DNA of 21,181 bases from Erysipelotrichaceae bacterium UBA2227 (GCA_002348095.1 DDYT01000030.1:25830-47010), one strand, 5' to 3'; shown: positions 13,478-21,181, counted from the stretch's first letter. Made by a program: numbers and translations. The notes: generated by a model from the letters alone, not told the origin.

Positions 13478-13788
13478 CGGTGGATATTTTCGAATTTGCT
13501 TAGCGCAATGGCATACGGATAGAGTTTACCGATCATTACACCTGCTTCAATCGAAGGATCCTGTTCCATAAACGCCTGCGCCTGCTCATCATCCGGCGCA
13601 TTGAAAATGACAATACCAAAGGTATCTTTCAAGTCATTCTGCGTCCTGCCAGCCAAAATCATCTTTCCGGTATGCATCTGATACTGCAGATATTCAAAAT
13701 GCTTATTGACTGCCTGTTCATCTTCAGGAGTCCATTGTTTTGGGTTGTGTAATCGTTCGATCAACGTGATCGTATAGAGATATTGCAT
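13474..13788 (-). CDS. YciI-family protein (second of two), behind the tuf terminator
   Basis: This 104-aa protein has the YciI pattern: first strand QYLYTITLIER, a helix with the conserved histidine (His30 in NKHFEYLQ), GKMILAGRT, the GIVIFNAPD strand and DPSIEAGVMIGKLYPYAIAL at the C-terminus. It resembles the family more closely than the 12215 gene does and is not a recent copy of it. AAAGGAG stands only 4 nt from the ATG. There is no room for a promoter between the tuf terminator and the start, so expression probably depends on read-through from tuf or a promoter inside tuf. The function is unknown. Its stop overlaps the end of the convergent membrane-protein gene. Confidence 0.82.
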   Translation of the reverse strand: MQYLYTITLIERLHNPKQWTPEDEQAVNKHFEYLQYQMHTGKMILAGRTQNDLKDTFGIVIFNAPDDEQAQAFMEQDPSIEAGVMIGKLYPYAIALSKFENIHR

Positions 13789-13805
13789 AATGCTCCTTTG
13801 TACAG

Positions 13806-13829
13806 AAAAAGCCGGTTACCCGGCTTTTT
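13806..13829 (-). terminator. Strong, symmetric terminator after tuf
   Basis: AAAAAGCCGG (13806-13815), a TTAC loop and CCGGCTTTTT (13820-13829) form a perfect 10-bp stem with a T-run on either strand. It stands 15 nt after the tuf stop. By symmetry it can also end transcripts coming from the plus-strand genes, which have no other visible terminator. Confidence 0.9.
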
Positions 13830-13843
13830 GAGATTTGTGAAAA

Positions 13844-15028
13844 TTAAGCGATGATTTCGGTAACGTTACCGGCACCAACCGTACGTCCGCCTTCACGAAT
13901 GGAGAACTTCGTTCCTTGTTCGACAGCGATCGGATTGATCAATTCAACGATCATTTCGATATTGTCGCCCGGCATAACCATTTCAACGCCTTCCGGCAAC
14001 TGGATAACACCTGTTACGTCAGTCGTACGGAAATAGAATTGAGGACGGTAGTTCGATACAAACGGAGTATGACGTCCGCCTTCTTCTTTGCTCAATACAT
14101 AAACTTGAGCCTTGAAGTTTGTGTGCGGCTTAACAGAGTTGACTTTAGCCAATACTTGACCGCGTTCAACTTCATCACGGTTGACACCGCGCAGCAATGC
14201 GCCGATGTTATCGCCGGCTTGTGCGCTGTCCAACAGTTTGTGGAACATTTCAATACCGGTAACAACAGTTTTCTTCGTCGGACGAATACCGACGATTTCA
14301 ACTTCTTCACCCAGTTTCAATGAACCGCGTTCAACACGACCGGTAGCAACCGTACCACGACCGGAAATCGTAAATACGTCTTCAACCGACATCAAGAACG
14401 GTTTGTCAGTTTCGCGGATCGGGTTCGGGATGTAAGCATCAACAGCATCCATCAGTTCGCCCAATTTGGGTTCCCATACCGGATCGCCTTCGCCACCCTT
14501 TAATGCGGAGCCACGGATGACCGGAGCGTTGTCGCCGTCAAAACCGTACTCAGACAATAATTCGCGGACTTCCATTTCGACCAAGTCGATCAATTCTTCA
14601 TCATCGACCATGTCGCATTTGTTCAAGAACACGACCATATGCGGGATACCGACTTGGCGACCCAACAGGATGTGTTCGCGGGTTTGCGGCATCGGTCCGT
14701 CCGTAGCAGCAACAACCAAGATAGCGCCGTCCATTTGAGCAGCACCGGTAATCATGTTTTTAATGTAGTCGGCATGACCCGGGCAGTCAACGTGAGCATA
14801 GTGACGGTTTGCTGTCGAATATTCAACGTGAGCTGTATTAATAGTGATGCCGCGAGCTTTCTCTTCCGGTGCACCGTCGATTTGGTCATAAGCGACCTTT
14901 TGCGATGTACCTTTTTTCGAAAGGTAAGATGTGATAGCCGCTGTTAAAGTCGTTTTACCATGGTCAACGTGGCCGATGGTACCAATATTAACGTGCACTT
15001 TAGAACGGTCAAATTTTTGTTTTGCCAT
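13844..15028 (-). CDS. tuf: Elongation factor Tu
   Basis: EF-Tu is the GTPase that brings aminoacyl-tRNA to the ribosomal A site. The 394-aa product has the normal length. The G domain shows G1 GHVDHGKT (19-26), the switch I RGITI (59-63), G3 DCPGH (81-85, with catalytic His85), G4 NKCD (136-139) and G5 SALKG. Domains II and III follow, with the TGRVERG and REGGRTVGAG motifs. AGGAGG lies about 10 nt before the ATG. It is last in the str operon but also has its own promoter in the 76-nt gap after fusA, in line with the need for more EF-Tu than EF-G. A strong terminator follows. Confidence 0.99.
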   Translation of the reverse strand: MAKQKFDRSKVHVNIGTIGHVDHGKTTLTAAITSYLSKKGTSQKVAYDQIDGAPEEKARGITINTAHVEYSTANRHYAHVDCPGHADYIKNMITGAAQMDGAILVVAATDGPMPQTREHILLGRQVGIPHMVVFLNKCDMVDDEELIDLVEMEVRELLSEYGFDGDNAPVIRGSALKGGEGDPVWEPKLGELMDAVDAYIPNPIRETDKPFLMSVEDVFTISGRGTVATGRVERGSLKLGEEVEIVGIRPTKKTVVTGIEMFHKLLDSAQAGDNIGALLRGVNRDEVERGQVLAKVNSVKPHTNFKAQVYVLSKEEGGRHTPFVSNYRPQFYFRTTDVTGVIQLPEGVEMVMPGDNIEMIVELINPIAVEQGTKFSIREGGRTVGAGNVTEIIA

Positions 15029-15067
15029 TGCAAATTTTCCTCCTGATTTCGTTATTTTTTAAAACCA

Positions 15068-15095
15068 CTTATATTTTATGCTAAAAGCCTGTCAA
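15068..15095 (-). promoter_or_regulatory. Internal promoter of tuf
   Basis: On the minus strand a perfect TTGACA (15090-15095) and TATAAG (15068-15073) are separated by 16 nt in the fusA-tuf gap. Transcription would start near 15061, leaving a leader of about 33 nt with AGGAGG before tuf. Confidence 0.7.
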
Positions 15096-15104
15096 AATCA
15101 ATGA

Positions 15105-17183
15105 TTAGTTATCGCGTGCGTTCTTCTTGGCAACCCTCTCACTTATGCTCTTAGGAACATCGGAATAGTGATCAAACTGCATCGAATAACTGCCACGGCC
15201 TTGCGTAAACGAACGCAAATCCGTTGCATAACCAAACATTTCAGAAAGCGGAATGAAGGCTGTGACAGCCACTGCATTTCCTCTTTCTTCCTGATCTTTG
15301 ATCTGACCGCGACGAGAGGAGATATCTCCCATGACGCTGCCCAGATAATCTGCCGGAGCTGTAACTTCGACATTCATAATCGGTTCCAACAGAACCGGAT
15401 TACACTTTTTCGCGGCTTCTTTCAAAGCCATCGAACCGGCAACCTTAAACGCCATTTCCGAAGAGTCGACTTCATGGTACGAACCGTCATAGAGGGTCGC
15501 CTTGATATCGATGATCGGATAACCGGCAATCAAACCGTTATTTAATGCGGCTTGAATGCCTTCCATCGTCGGTTTGACATATTCCTTCGGAACAGTTCCG
15601 CCAATGGTTGCATCTACGAATGTAAAGCCTTTTCCGGTTTCGTTGGGCTCAAATTTGACCTTAACGTGACCGTATTGACCGCGACCACCCGACTGACGCA
15701 CAAATTTACCTTCGCAATCACCCAATTGACGGATGGTTTCACGGTAAGCCACTTGCGGTGCTCCGATGTTCGCTTCAACTTTAAATTCGCGCTTCATCCG
15801 ATCGACCAAGATATCCAAATGCAACTCACCCATACCGGCAATGATCGTTTGTCCTGTCTCCGGATCGGTGAACGTTCTAAACGTCGGATCTTCTTCAGCT
15901 AACTTGCTTAAAGCCAGACCCATTTTGTCCTGATCGCCCTTCGACTTTGGCTCAATGGCAACATTGATAACCGGTTCAGGGAACTGCATGGATTCCAGAA
16001 TGATCGGAAACTTCTCATCACACAGCGTATCGCCGGTGGTGGTGTCTTTCAAACCGACAGCCGCCGCAATATCACCGGAATATACTTCCGTGATTTCCTG
16101 ACGGTGGTTTGCATGCATTTGCATCAGACGGCCAAAACGCTCACGCTTATCTTTGGTCGCATTCAAGACATAGGAGCCGGAAGTCGCCTTGCCTGAATAT
16201 ACTCGGAAGTAACTCAGACGACCGACAAACGGGTCCGTCATGATCTTAAATGCCAATGCCGCAAACGGTTCTTCATCGCTCGAAGGACGCTCGACGACCT
16301 CGCCATTGGGAAGTACACCGGTAATATGGTCTACATCCACAGGTGAAGGCAGATAATCGACAACCGCATCCAACATTGCGGTAACACCTTTGTTCTTATA
16401 CGATGCTCCGCAAAGGATCGGGAAGAACTCCCCGGTAATAACGGCCTTGCGGATTGCAGCCTTAACTTGCTCGACTGAAGGCGTTTCACCTTCAAGAACC
16501 ATCATCATCATATCCTCATCATAATCCGCCAACATTTCGAACAGTTTTTCGCGATACTGAGCCACGGAATCCGCATACTCAGCCGGGATTTCTTTGATCA
16601 AATCCACTTTCTTCGAAACATCCTGGAAATAACGGGCTTTCATCTCAACGAGATCGATGATTCCGTCGAAGTAATTCTCTACGCCGATCGGTAATTGAAT
16701 CGGGGTAGCTTTGGCACCCAAACGGGTAACCAGCGAACGAGCCGACATATAAAAGTCTGCACCGGTCGCATCCATCTTATTAACAAATACAATGCGCGGA
16801 ACGTTGTATTTGGTTGCCTGACGCCAAACTGTCTCAGTTTGAGGTTCGACGCCTGACTTCGCATCCAATACCGCAACGGCACCATCGAGTACACGAAGTG
16901 ATCGCTCAACTTCTACGGTAAAGTCTACGTGGCCCGGGGTATCAATGATGTTGATACGATGTTCGTTCCATTGGGCTGTCGTAGCAGCAGAGGTGATCGT
17001 GATACCACGCTCTTGCTCTTGCGCCATCCAGTCCATGGTCGCGGCACCGTCATGAACTTCACCGATTTTGTGTGTACGGCCTGTGTAGAACAGGATCCGT
17101 TCGGTCGTTGTTGTTTTACCAGCGTCAATATGGGCCATAATCCCGATATTGCGCGTTTTTGCCAGTGAAAACTCACGTGCCAT
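15105..17183 (-). CDS. fusA: Elongation factor G
   Basis: EF-G is the GTPase that drives tRNA-mRNA translocation and, with RRF, ribosome recycling. The 692-aa product has the normal length and all domains. The G domain has AHIDAGKT (17-24), RGITI (59-63), DTPGH (81-85) and NKMD (135-138). Domain II follows with SYFRVYSGK, domain III with EEDPTFRTFTDPETGQTI, domain IV with the tip region GGRGQYGHVKVKFEP, and domain V with NVEVTAPADYLGSVMGDISSRRGQI. The usual fusidic-acid contact regions look ordinary by eye. AAAGGAGA precedes the ATG, 33 nt after rpsG. Confidence 0.99.
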   Translation of the reverse strand: MAREFSLAKTRNIGIMAHIDAGKTTTTERILFYTGRTHKIGEVHDGAATMDWMAQEQERGITITSAATTAQWNEHRINIIDTPGHVDFTVEVERSLRVLDGAVAVLDAKSGVEPQTETVWRQATKYNVPRIVFVNKMDATGADFYMSARSLVTRLGAKATPIQLPIGVENYFDGIIDLVEMKARYFQDVSKKVDLIKEIPAEYADSVAQYREKLFEMLADYDEDMMMMVLEGETPSVEQVKAAIRKAVITGEFFPILCGASYKNKGVTAMLDAVVDYLPSPVDVDHITGVLPNGEVVERPSSDEEPFAALAFKIMTDPFVGRLSYFRVYSGKATSGSYVLNATKDKRERFGRLMQMHANHRQEITEVYSGDIAAAVGLKDTTTGDTLCDEKFPIILESMQFPEPVINVAIEPKSKGDQDKMGLALSKLAEEDPTFRTFTDPETGQTIIAGMGELHLDILVDRMKREFKVEANIGAPQVAYRETIRQLGDCEGKFVRQSGGRGQYGHVKVKFEPNETGKGFTFVDATIGGTVPKEYVKPTMEGIQAALNNGLIAGYPIIDIKATLYDGSYHEVDSSEMAFKVAGSMALKEAAKKCNPVLLEPIMNVEVTAPADYLGSVMGDISSRRGQIKDQEERGNAVAVTAFIPLSEMFGYATDLRSFTQGRGSYSMQFDHYSDVPKSISERVAKKNARDN

Positions 17184-17216
17184 GTGTAGATTCTCCTTTC
17201 GTTGTAGCTCTCACTC

Positions 17217-17687
17217 TTACCAACGGTAATGAGCGAATGCTTTGTTTGCTTCAGCCATCTTGTGGGTATCATCGCGCTTCTTGACAGAAGAACCTGTTCC
17301 ATTGGCTGCATCTAAAATTTCATTGGCTAAACGTTGTTCCATGGTTTTTTCATTACGCAAACGAGCGTAATTGACCACCCAACGCAAACCTAACGTCAAA
17401 CGACGTTCTTGGGTAACTTCGATCGGTACTTGGTAGTTGGACCCGCCCACACGGCGAACCTTCAACTCCAACATCGGCATAACATTGGCAAGCGCTTGCT
17501 CGAAGACTTCCATCGGCTGACGGCCGGTTTTTTCTTCGATGATTTCAAACGCATTATACAAAATCGATTGTGCGACACCGCGTTTACCGTCAATCATGAT
17601 TTTGTTGATCAAGCGTGTAACTAATTTCGAGTTGTAGATCGGATCGACCAATACATCACGCTTAGCTATATGTCCTTTTCTTGGCAT
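17217..17687 (-). CDS. rpsG: 30S ribosomal protein S7
   Basis: S7 nucleates assembly of the 30S head and contacts the E-site tRNA. In E. coli it represses its own operon by binding the rpsL-rpsG junction. The 156-aa product has the standard length. It starts MPRKGHIAKRDVLVDPIY and shows KIMIDGKRGVAQ, the VRRVGGSNYQVPIEV hairpin and the C-terminal ANKAFAHYRW. GGAGG lies 8-9 nt before the ATG. The gap to rpsL is only 29 nt, with no large hairpin, so E. coli-type control at this junction is not supported by what I see. Confidence 0.98.
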   Translation of the reverse strand: MPRKGHIAKRDVLVDPIYNSKLVTRLINKIMIDGKRGVAQSILYNAFEIIEEKTGRQPMEVFEQALANVMPMLELKVRRVGGSNYQVPIEVTQERRLTLGLRWVVNYARLRNEKTMEQRLANEILDAANGTGSSVKKRDDTHKMAEANKAFAHYRW

Positions 17688-17716
17688 ATCGTAATCCTCC
17701 TTTCACAATTAACGGC

Positions 17717-18163
17717 TTATCTGCCTTTTTTGGCCGGTGCAGCAGCTTGACCCGGTTTCGGGCGTTTAGCTCCATACAACGAACGGCCTTGTTTACGGTT
17801 GTTGACTCCTGCACAGTCCATCGTACCACGAATAATGTGGTAACGGACCCCCGGTAAATCCTTTACACGGCCGCCACGGATAAGAACAACGCTGTGTTCC
17901 TGTAAGTTGTGGCCGATGCCCGGAATATATGCCGTAACTTCCATCCCATTGGATAAACGTACACGAGCATATTTACGAAGAGCAGAGTTCGGTTTCTTCG
18001 GCGTCATCGTACCGACACGAGTACAGACTCCGCGCTTTTGAGGCGAAGAAAGATCGGTCGATGTACGCAGCAAGGTATTCAAACCTTTATTCAAAGCCGG
18101 TGACTTCGACTTAGTAACCTTACTTGTACGTCCCTGACGAACTAACTGATTGATCGTTGGCAT
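17717..18163 (-). CDS. rpsL: 30S ribosomal protein S12
   Basis: S12 is at the decoding centre and sets translational accuracy. The frame is open 15 codons further upstream, but the ATG at 18163 was chosen because AAAGGAG lies 7 nt before it and the protein then starts MPTINQLVRQGR, giving 148 aa. The stretch KGLNTLLRTSTDLSS is the extra segment found in Gram-positive S12. TPKKPNSALRK and GGRVKDLPGVRYH are intact; Lys56 and Lys101 match E. coli Lys42 and Lys87, so the gene looks streptomycin-sensitive at these sites. Asp102 matches the residue methylthiolated by RimO elsewhere. It opens the str operon. Confidence 0.98.
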   Translation of the reverse strand: MPTINQLVRQGRTSKVTKSKSPALNKGLNTLLRTSTDLSSPQKRGVCTRVGTMTPKKPNSALRKYARVRLSNGMEVTAYIPGIGHNLQEHSVVLIRGGRVKDLPGVRYHIIRGTMDCAGVNNRKQGRSLYGAKRPKPGQAAAPAKKGR

Positions 18164-18259
18164 GCATAATCTCCTTTCACTTTTAGCACACACATCCTGG
18201 TGTGTCATAATCTTCAGAAAATTTAGTTTCCGCAGCGGGAAACTAATTCATCCATAAGC
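18164..18259 (-). promoter_or_regulatory. Leader of the str operon with two hairpins (attenuator-like)
   Basis: On the minus strand the first hairpin is TTAGTTTCC-CGCTGC-GGAAACTAA (18223-18246), a perfect 9-bp stem followed by ATTTTCTG, like a modest intrinsic terminator. The second is ACACAC-CAGGAT-GTGTGT (18188-18205), shortly before the AAAGGAG of rpsL. Control of the operon by early termination is inference. The first hairpin could instead be the real terminator of rpoC. Confidence 0.5.
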
Positions 18260-18265
18260 GTTAAT

Positions 18266-18294
18266 ATTTTACCTTTAATGAGGAGCAAAGTCAA
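18266..18294 (-). promoter_or_regulatory. Promoter of the str operon
   Basis: On the minus strand TTGACT (18289-18294) and TAAAAT (18266-18271) are separated by exactly 17 nt, each one base from consensus. The -35 box lies in the loop of the hairpin that follows rpoC. The start of transcription is expected near 18259. Confidence 0.75.
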
Positions 18295-18310
18295 CACCTT
18301 GCTCCTCATT
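18277..18310 (-). terminator. 12-bp hairpin after rpoC (weak or partial terminator)
   Basis: AATGAGGAGCAA (18277-18288) and TTGCTCCTCATT (18299-18310) form a perfect 12-bp stem with a 10-nt loop, 6 nt after the rpoC stop. The base run after it on the minus strand is AAAGGTAAAA, not a T-run. It may therefore pause or protect the 3' end rather than terminate efficiently. Confidence 0.45.
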
Positions 18311-18316
18311 TATTCA

Positions 18317-21181
18317 CTATTCTTCTGAACTGATCCGAGTCATTTCTTCAGGCAAGGAGATAAAGTCATCTTTATCTGCATTACGCTCCTCGCGATCCAA
18401 TTTAAACTCTGCTGCCAATGCCATGATTTCCTCGGTCGACTCACGATACGTCTTCGATCCGGTTCCCGCCGGAATCAGTTTTCCGATGATGACATTCTCT
18501 TTCAATCCCATCAGCGTATCGACTTTTCCTTTGATCGCCGCATCGGTGAGAACCTTCGTCGTTTCCTGGAAGGATGCAGCCGACAAGAACGAATCTGTTT
18601 CAACCGATGCCTTCGAGATACCCAACAGCGTCGGTCCGAAGATGGCCGGTCGCTTGTTTGATAATAATGCATTGCGATTGATATTGGTGATTTGCGGCAA
18701 GGAAATCTGCATGCCCGCAGACAATGAAGTATCCTGACCATCGATAATGACGACTTTGCGCAACATCTGACGGATCATGACTTCTACGTGCTTATCTGAT
18801 ATTTCGATCCCTTGGGAAGCATATACTTTCTTCACTTCTTTTAGGATGTACTTCTGAACTTCCGCTACACCGGCTACTTCAAGCAACTCCTTCGGATTTA
18901 CCTGACCTTCCGTAAGTTTATCACCGGCCAGAACTTCTGAACCGACTTTTAACCACGAACGCTTGGTCTGAGTCATATCGATTTCATGCTCAATGCTTTC
19001 CTTATCGTTGGAAACCACGATTTTCATACGACCACCCGATTCAGGTTCGATAACATCCGTGATGGTGCCGTCGATTTTCGAAAGGACAGCCGCACTTTTT
19101 GGATGACGTGCTTCAAACAATTCTTCGACACGCGGCAAACCTTGGGTGATATCCTGACCTTCCGCTGCGGCAACTCCGCCGGTATGGAAGGTACGCATCG
19201 TCAGCTGGGTACCCGGTTCACCGATGGACTGAGCAGCCATGATACCCACAGCTTCTCCGACCTCAACGATTTTCCCGGTGGCCATGTTACGACCGTAACA
19301 ACGCTTACAAATACCGTAAGTCGAATCACAAGTAAATACATTGCGAATATGCATCCGACCGATACCGGCCGCAACGATACGTCTTGCGGTAGCTTCATTC
19401 ATAAACTCATCTTCTTCAACCAAAACTTCCTTGGTTTGCGGATCGATGACAGTCTCTTTCGAATAACGGCCGACCAAACGGTCATATAACCCTTCGATCA
19501 CCGAATTGGTCTTGCGATCAACGATCTCTTCAACCAAATAGCCGCGATCGGTCCCGCAATCTTCTTCATTGATGATTACATCCTGTGCAACATCGACCAG
19601 ACGACGGGTCAGATAGCCGGATTCAGCTGTCTTCAACGCCGTATCTGTCAATCCTTTACGAACTCCGTGAGTTGAGATAAAGAACTCAGACACGTTCAGC
19701 CCTTCACGGAAGGAAGAGTAAATCGGAACCTCGATGATGCTTGCTGTGTATTCTTTTTTCGATTTCGATTGGGTCGGTTTCGCCATCAAACCGCGCATAC
19801 CGGCCAGCTGCGTAAAGTGCGAGCGGTTACCGCGGGCACCTGAGATCGCCATCATGTTGATCGGGTTTTTACGTGGAAGGTTTTCCATCAGCTCATCACC
19901 GATCTGAAGCTTCACATTATCCCACAACTGAGTCAGATGACGTTCCCATTCACGTGCAGTCAGACGGCCGCGTTTATAGAGTCTCATCAGCTCGGCAGCT
20001 TTTTCTTTACCGTACTCAACATATTTTTGCTTATTTGGCGCAACGTTGATATCAGCTAATGAAACGGTCATACCGGCGATGGTTGAATATTTAAATCCTA
20101 AATCCTTAATTTTATCCAAGATTTCCGAAGTTTTTTTCGTAGAATAACGATTGAACACCTCGGTGATGATCAAACCCAAATCCTTCTTCTTGAAGTCCTT
20201 GGCATTGTCCATATCCGCAATCACCTGCTTGACATTGGCTCCCTGCGCGATAAAGTACTTATCCGGAGTAGCTATGAAGTTTGCGGTTGAGATTTCGTTG
20301 ATGTATGGAAAGTCCGAGGGGAACATTTCATTGAAAATCAACTTCCCTGCGGTCGTTACCAAGTACATCTTATTTTGCTGTTCTGTGAAAGTGTCCTTAT
20401 TTAAAGAGGATGCCCGTACAGCAATGCGGGTATGCAGATGGATCTGACGGTTTTCATAAGCCATCAAGGCTTCATTACGGCTCTTGAATACACGGCCTTC
20501 GTTACTGCCATACCCTCTCCACAAATCGGCGGTTTCCTGATCACCCAACACTTCAAGCAGTTCGGCCTTCTTAAAGAATTCCTCTGCTTTTTCCTCCATG
20601 TTCAGATAAAAGTTACCTAAGACCATGTCCTGAGAAGGCGTTACGATCGGTTTTCCGTCTTTCGGGCCCAAGATATTGTTTGAACCCAACATCAGGATTT
20701 CAGCTTCTGCGCGCGCTTCTTCGGATAAAGGAACGTGGACAGCCATTTGGTCACCATCAAAGTCGGCATTGAATGCCGGCGTTACCAGTGGGTGCAGACG
20801 GATGGCTCTTCCTTCAACCAGTTTCGGGAAGAAGGCTTGAATACCAAGGCGGTGCAGCGTCGGCGCACGATTCAATAAAACCGGGTGGTGACTGATGACA
20901 TCTTCAACGATATCCCAGGCACGGGAATCCTGTCGATCAATCAGTTTCTCGGCTGTCTTCGGGTTGCCGGCAATGCCGCGGCTGACGATTTCATTAATAA
21001 CAAACGGTTTGAACAACTGAATCGCCATTTCACGCGGGATACCGCATTCAAACATTTTTAAATCCGGTCCGACTGCGATTACGGAACGACCCGAAAAGTC
21101 AACTCGCTTACCAAGTAAGTTTTGACGGAAGCGTCCTTGTTTACCTTTTAAGCTGTGAGACAGTGATTTTAATGCACGTCC
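18317..21181 (-). CDS. rpoC: RNA polymerase beta' subunit (5' end beyond window)
   Basis: Beta' forms, with beta, the catalytic cleft of RNA polymerase. The frame is open to the last base of the window: 954 residues are visible, about the last four fifths of a protein that is usually about 1200 aa in Bacillota. Seen in order are KGKQGRFRQNLLGKRVDFSG, the catalytic NADFDGDQM (the three metal-binding Asp), GARGNRSHFTQLAGMRGLMAKP, the bridge helix STHGVRKGLTDTALKTAESG, and the second zinc site (EEDCGT, then TCDSTYGICKRC, four Cys). The trigger loop IGEPGTQLTMRTFHTGG follows. Between MAKP and IIEVPI there are about nine more residues than in E. coli or B. subtilis. The N-terminal zinc finger and clamp start lie outside the window. 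Confidence 0.98.
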   Translation of the reverse strand, partial: GRALKSLSHSLKGKQGRFRQNLLGKRVDFSGRSVIAVGPDLKMFECGIPREMAIQLFKPFVINEIVSRGIAGNPKTAEKLIDRQDSRAWDIVEDVISHHPVLLNRAPTLHRLGIQAFFPKLVEGRAIRLHPLVTPAFNADFDGDQMAVHVPLSEEARAEAEILMLGSNNILGPKDGKPIVTPSQDMVLGNFYLNMEEKAEEFFKKAELLEVLGDQETADLWRGYGSNEGRVFKSRNEALMAYENRQIHLHTRIAVRASSLNKDTFTEQQNKMYLVTTAGKLIFNEMFPSDFPYINEISTANFIATPDKYFIAQGANVKQVIADMDNAKDFKKKDLGLIITEVFNRYSTKKTSEILDKIKDLGFKYSTIAGMTVSLADINVAPNKQKYVEYGKEKAAELMRLYKRGRLTAREWERHLTQLWDNVKLQIGDELMENLPRKNPINMMAISGARGNRSHFTQLAGMRGLMAKPTQSKSKKEYTASIIEVPIYSSFREGLNVSEFFISTHGVRKGLTDTALKTAESGYLTRRLVDVAQDVIINEEDCGTDRGYLVEEIVDRKTNSVIEGLYDRLVGRYSKETVIDPQTKEVLVEEDEFMNEATARRIVAAGIGRMHIRNVFTCDSTYGICKRCYGRNMATGKIVEVGEAVGIMAAQSIGEPGTQLTMRTFHTGGVAAAEGQDITQGLPRVEELFEARHPKSAAVLSKIDGTITDVIEPESGGRMKIVVSNDKESIEHEIDMTQTKRSWLKVGSEVLAGDKLTEGQVNPKELLEVAGVAEVQKYILKEVKKVYASQGIEISDKHVEVMIRQMLRKVVIIDGQDTSLSAGMQISLPQITNINRNALLSNKRPAIFGPTLLGISKASVETDSFLSAASFQETTKVLTDAAIKGKVDTLMGLKENVIIGKLIPAGTGSKTYRESTEEIMALAAEFKLDREERNADKDDFISLPEEMTRISSEE

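Noticed and set aside
18164..18208. Upstream start for rpsL adding 15 residues
   Set aside because: The extension contains the hairpin and Shine-Dalgarno, and S12 universally starts at MPTINQL or similar.
1..21181. Mobile elements, CRISPR arrays, tRNA or rRNA genes
   Set aside because: I saw no transposase, no terminal inverted repeats, no regularly spaced repeats and no cloverleaf or rRNA-like segments. The insert between tuf and rpsJ has no visible mobility gene or flanking direct repeat.

Overview
The window is a block of the core translation and transcription gene cluster of a low-to-moderate-GC Bacillota (Firmicutes) bacterium. The gene order rpoC-rpsL-rpsG-fusA-tuf ... rpsJ-rplC-rplD-rplW-rplB-rpsS-rplV-rpsC-rplP-rpmC-rpsQ-rplN-rplX-rplE-rpsN-rpsH-rplF-rplR-rpsE-rplO-secY, the short four-cysteine (zinc) form of S14, the Gram-positive insertion in S12 and the strong AGGAGG ribosome binding sites all fit that phylum. 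The loss of rpmD (L30) between rpsE and rplO would fit an Erysipelotrichia- or Mollicutes-like lineage with the standard code, but this is inference. The cluster runs on the minus strand, so transcription goes from high to low coordinates.

Right part (21181 to 13844): the 3' four fifths of rpoC, then the str operon rpsL-rpsG-fusA-tuf. A good sigma-A promoter (TTGACT, 17 bp, TAAAAT) lies just after rpoC, with its -35 box in the loop of a 12-bp hairpin. It is followed by a leader of about 95 nt with two hairpins, the first attenuator-like. tuf has a further promoter of its own (TTGACA, 16 bp, TATAAG) and ends in a strong GC-rich terminator.

Middle part (13788 to 10429): a non-ribosomal insert that separates tuf from rpsJ. 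It holds a YciI-family gene behind the tuf terminator (minus), three plus-strand genes (a FUSC/ArAE-like membrane protein, a second YciI-family protein, and an unrecognised polytopic membrane protein made of two tandem repeats), and a divergent HAD-family phosphatase (minus). The plus-strand trio has its own promoter with a perfect TATAAT and meets the first YciI gene tail to tail with a 4-nt overlap. The HAD gene ends inside its own intrinsic terminator.

Left part (10401 to 1): the S10-spc superoperon. It starts from a promoter TTGCAT-17-TAATAT and a structured leader of about 130 nt before rpsJ. It then runs through 20 complete ribosomal protein genes with very short gaps, several of them coupled by a fused stop codon and Shine-Dalgarno (TAGGAGG), into secY, which is cut by the window edge only a few codons before its expected end. 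No tRNA, rRNA, CRISPR array, insertion sequence or prophage is visible, and no gene-free stretch exceeds 200 bp.
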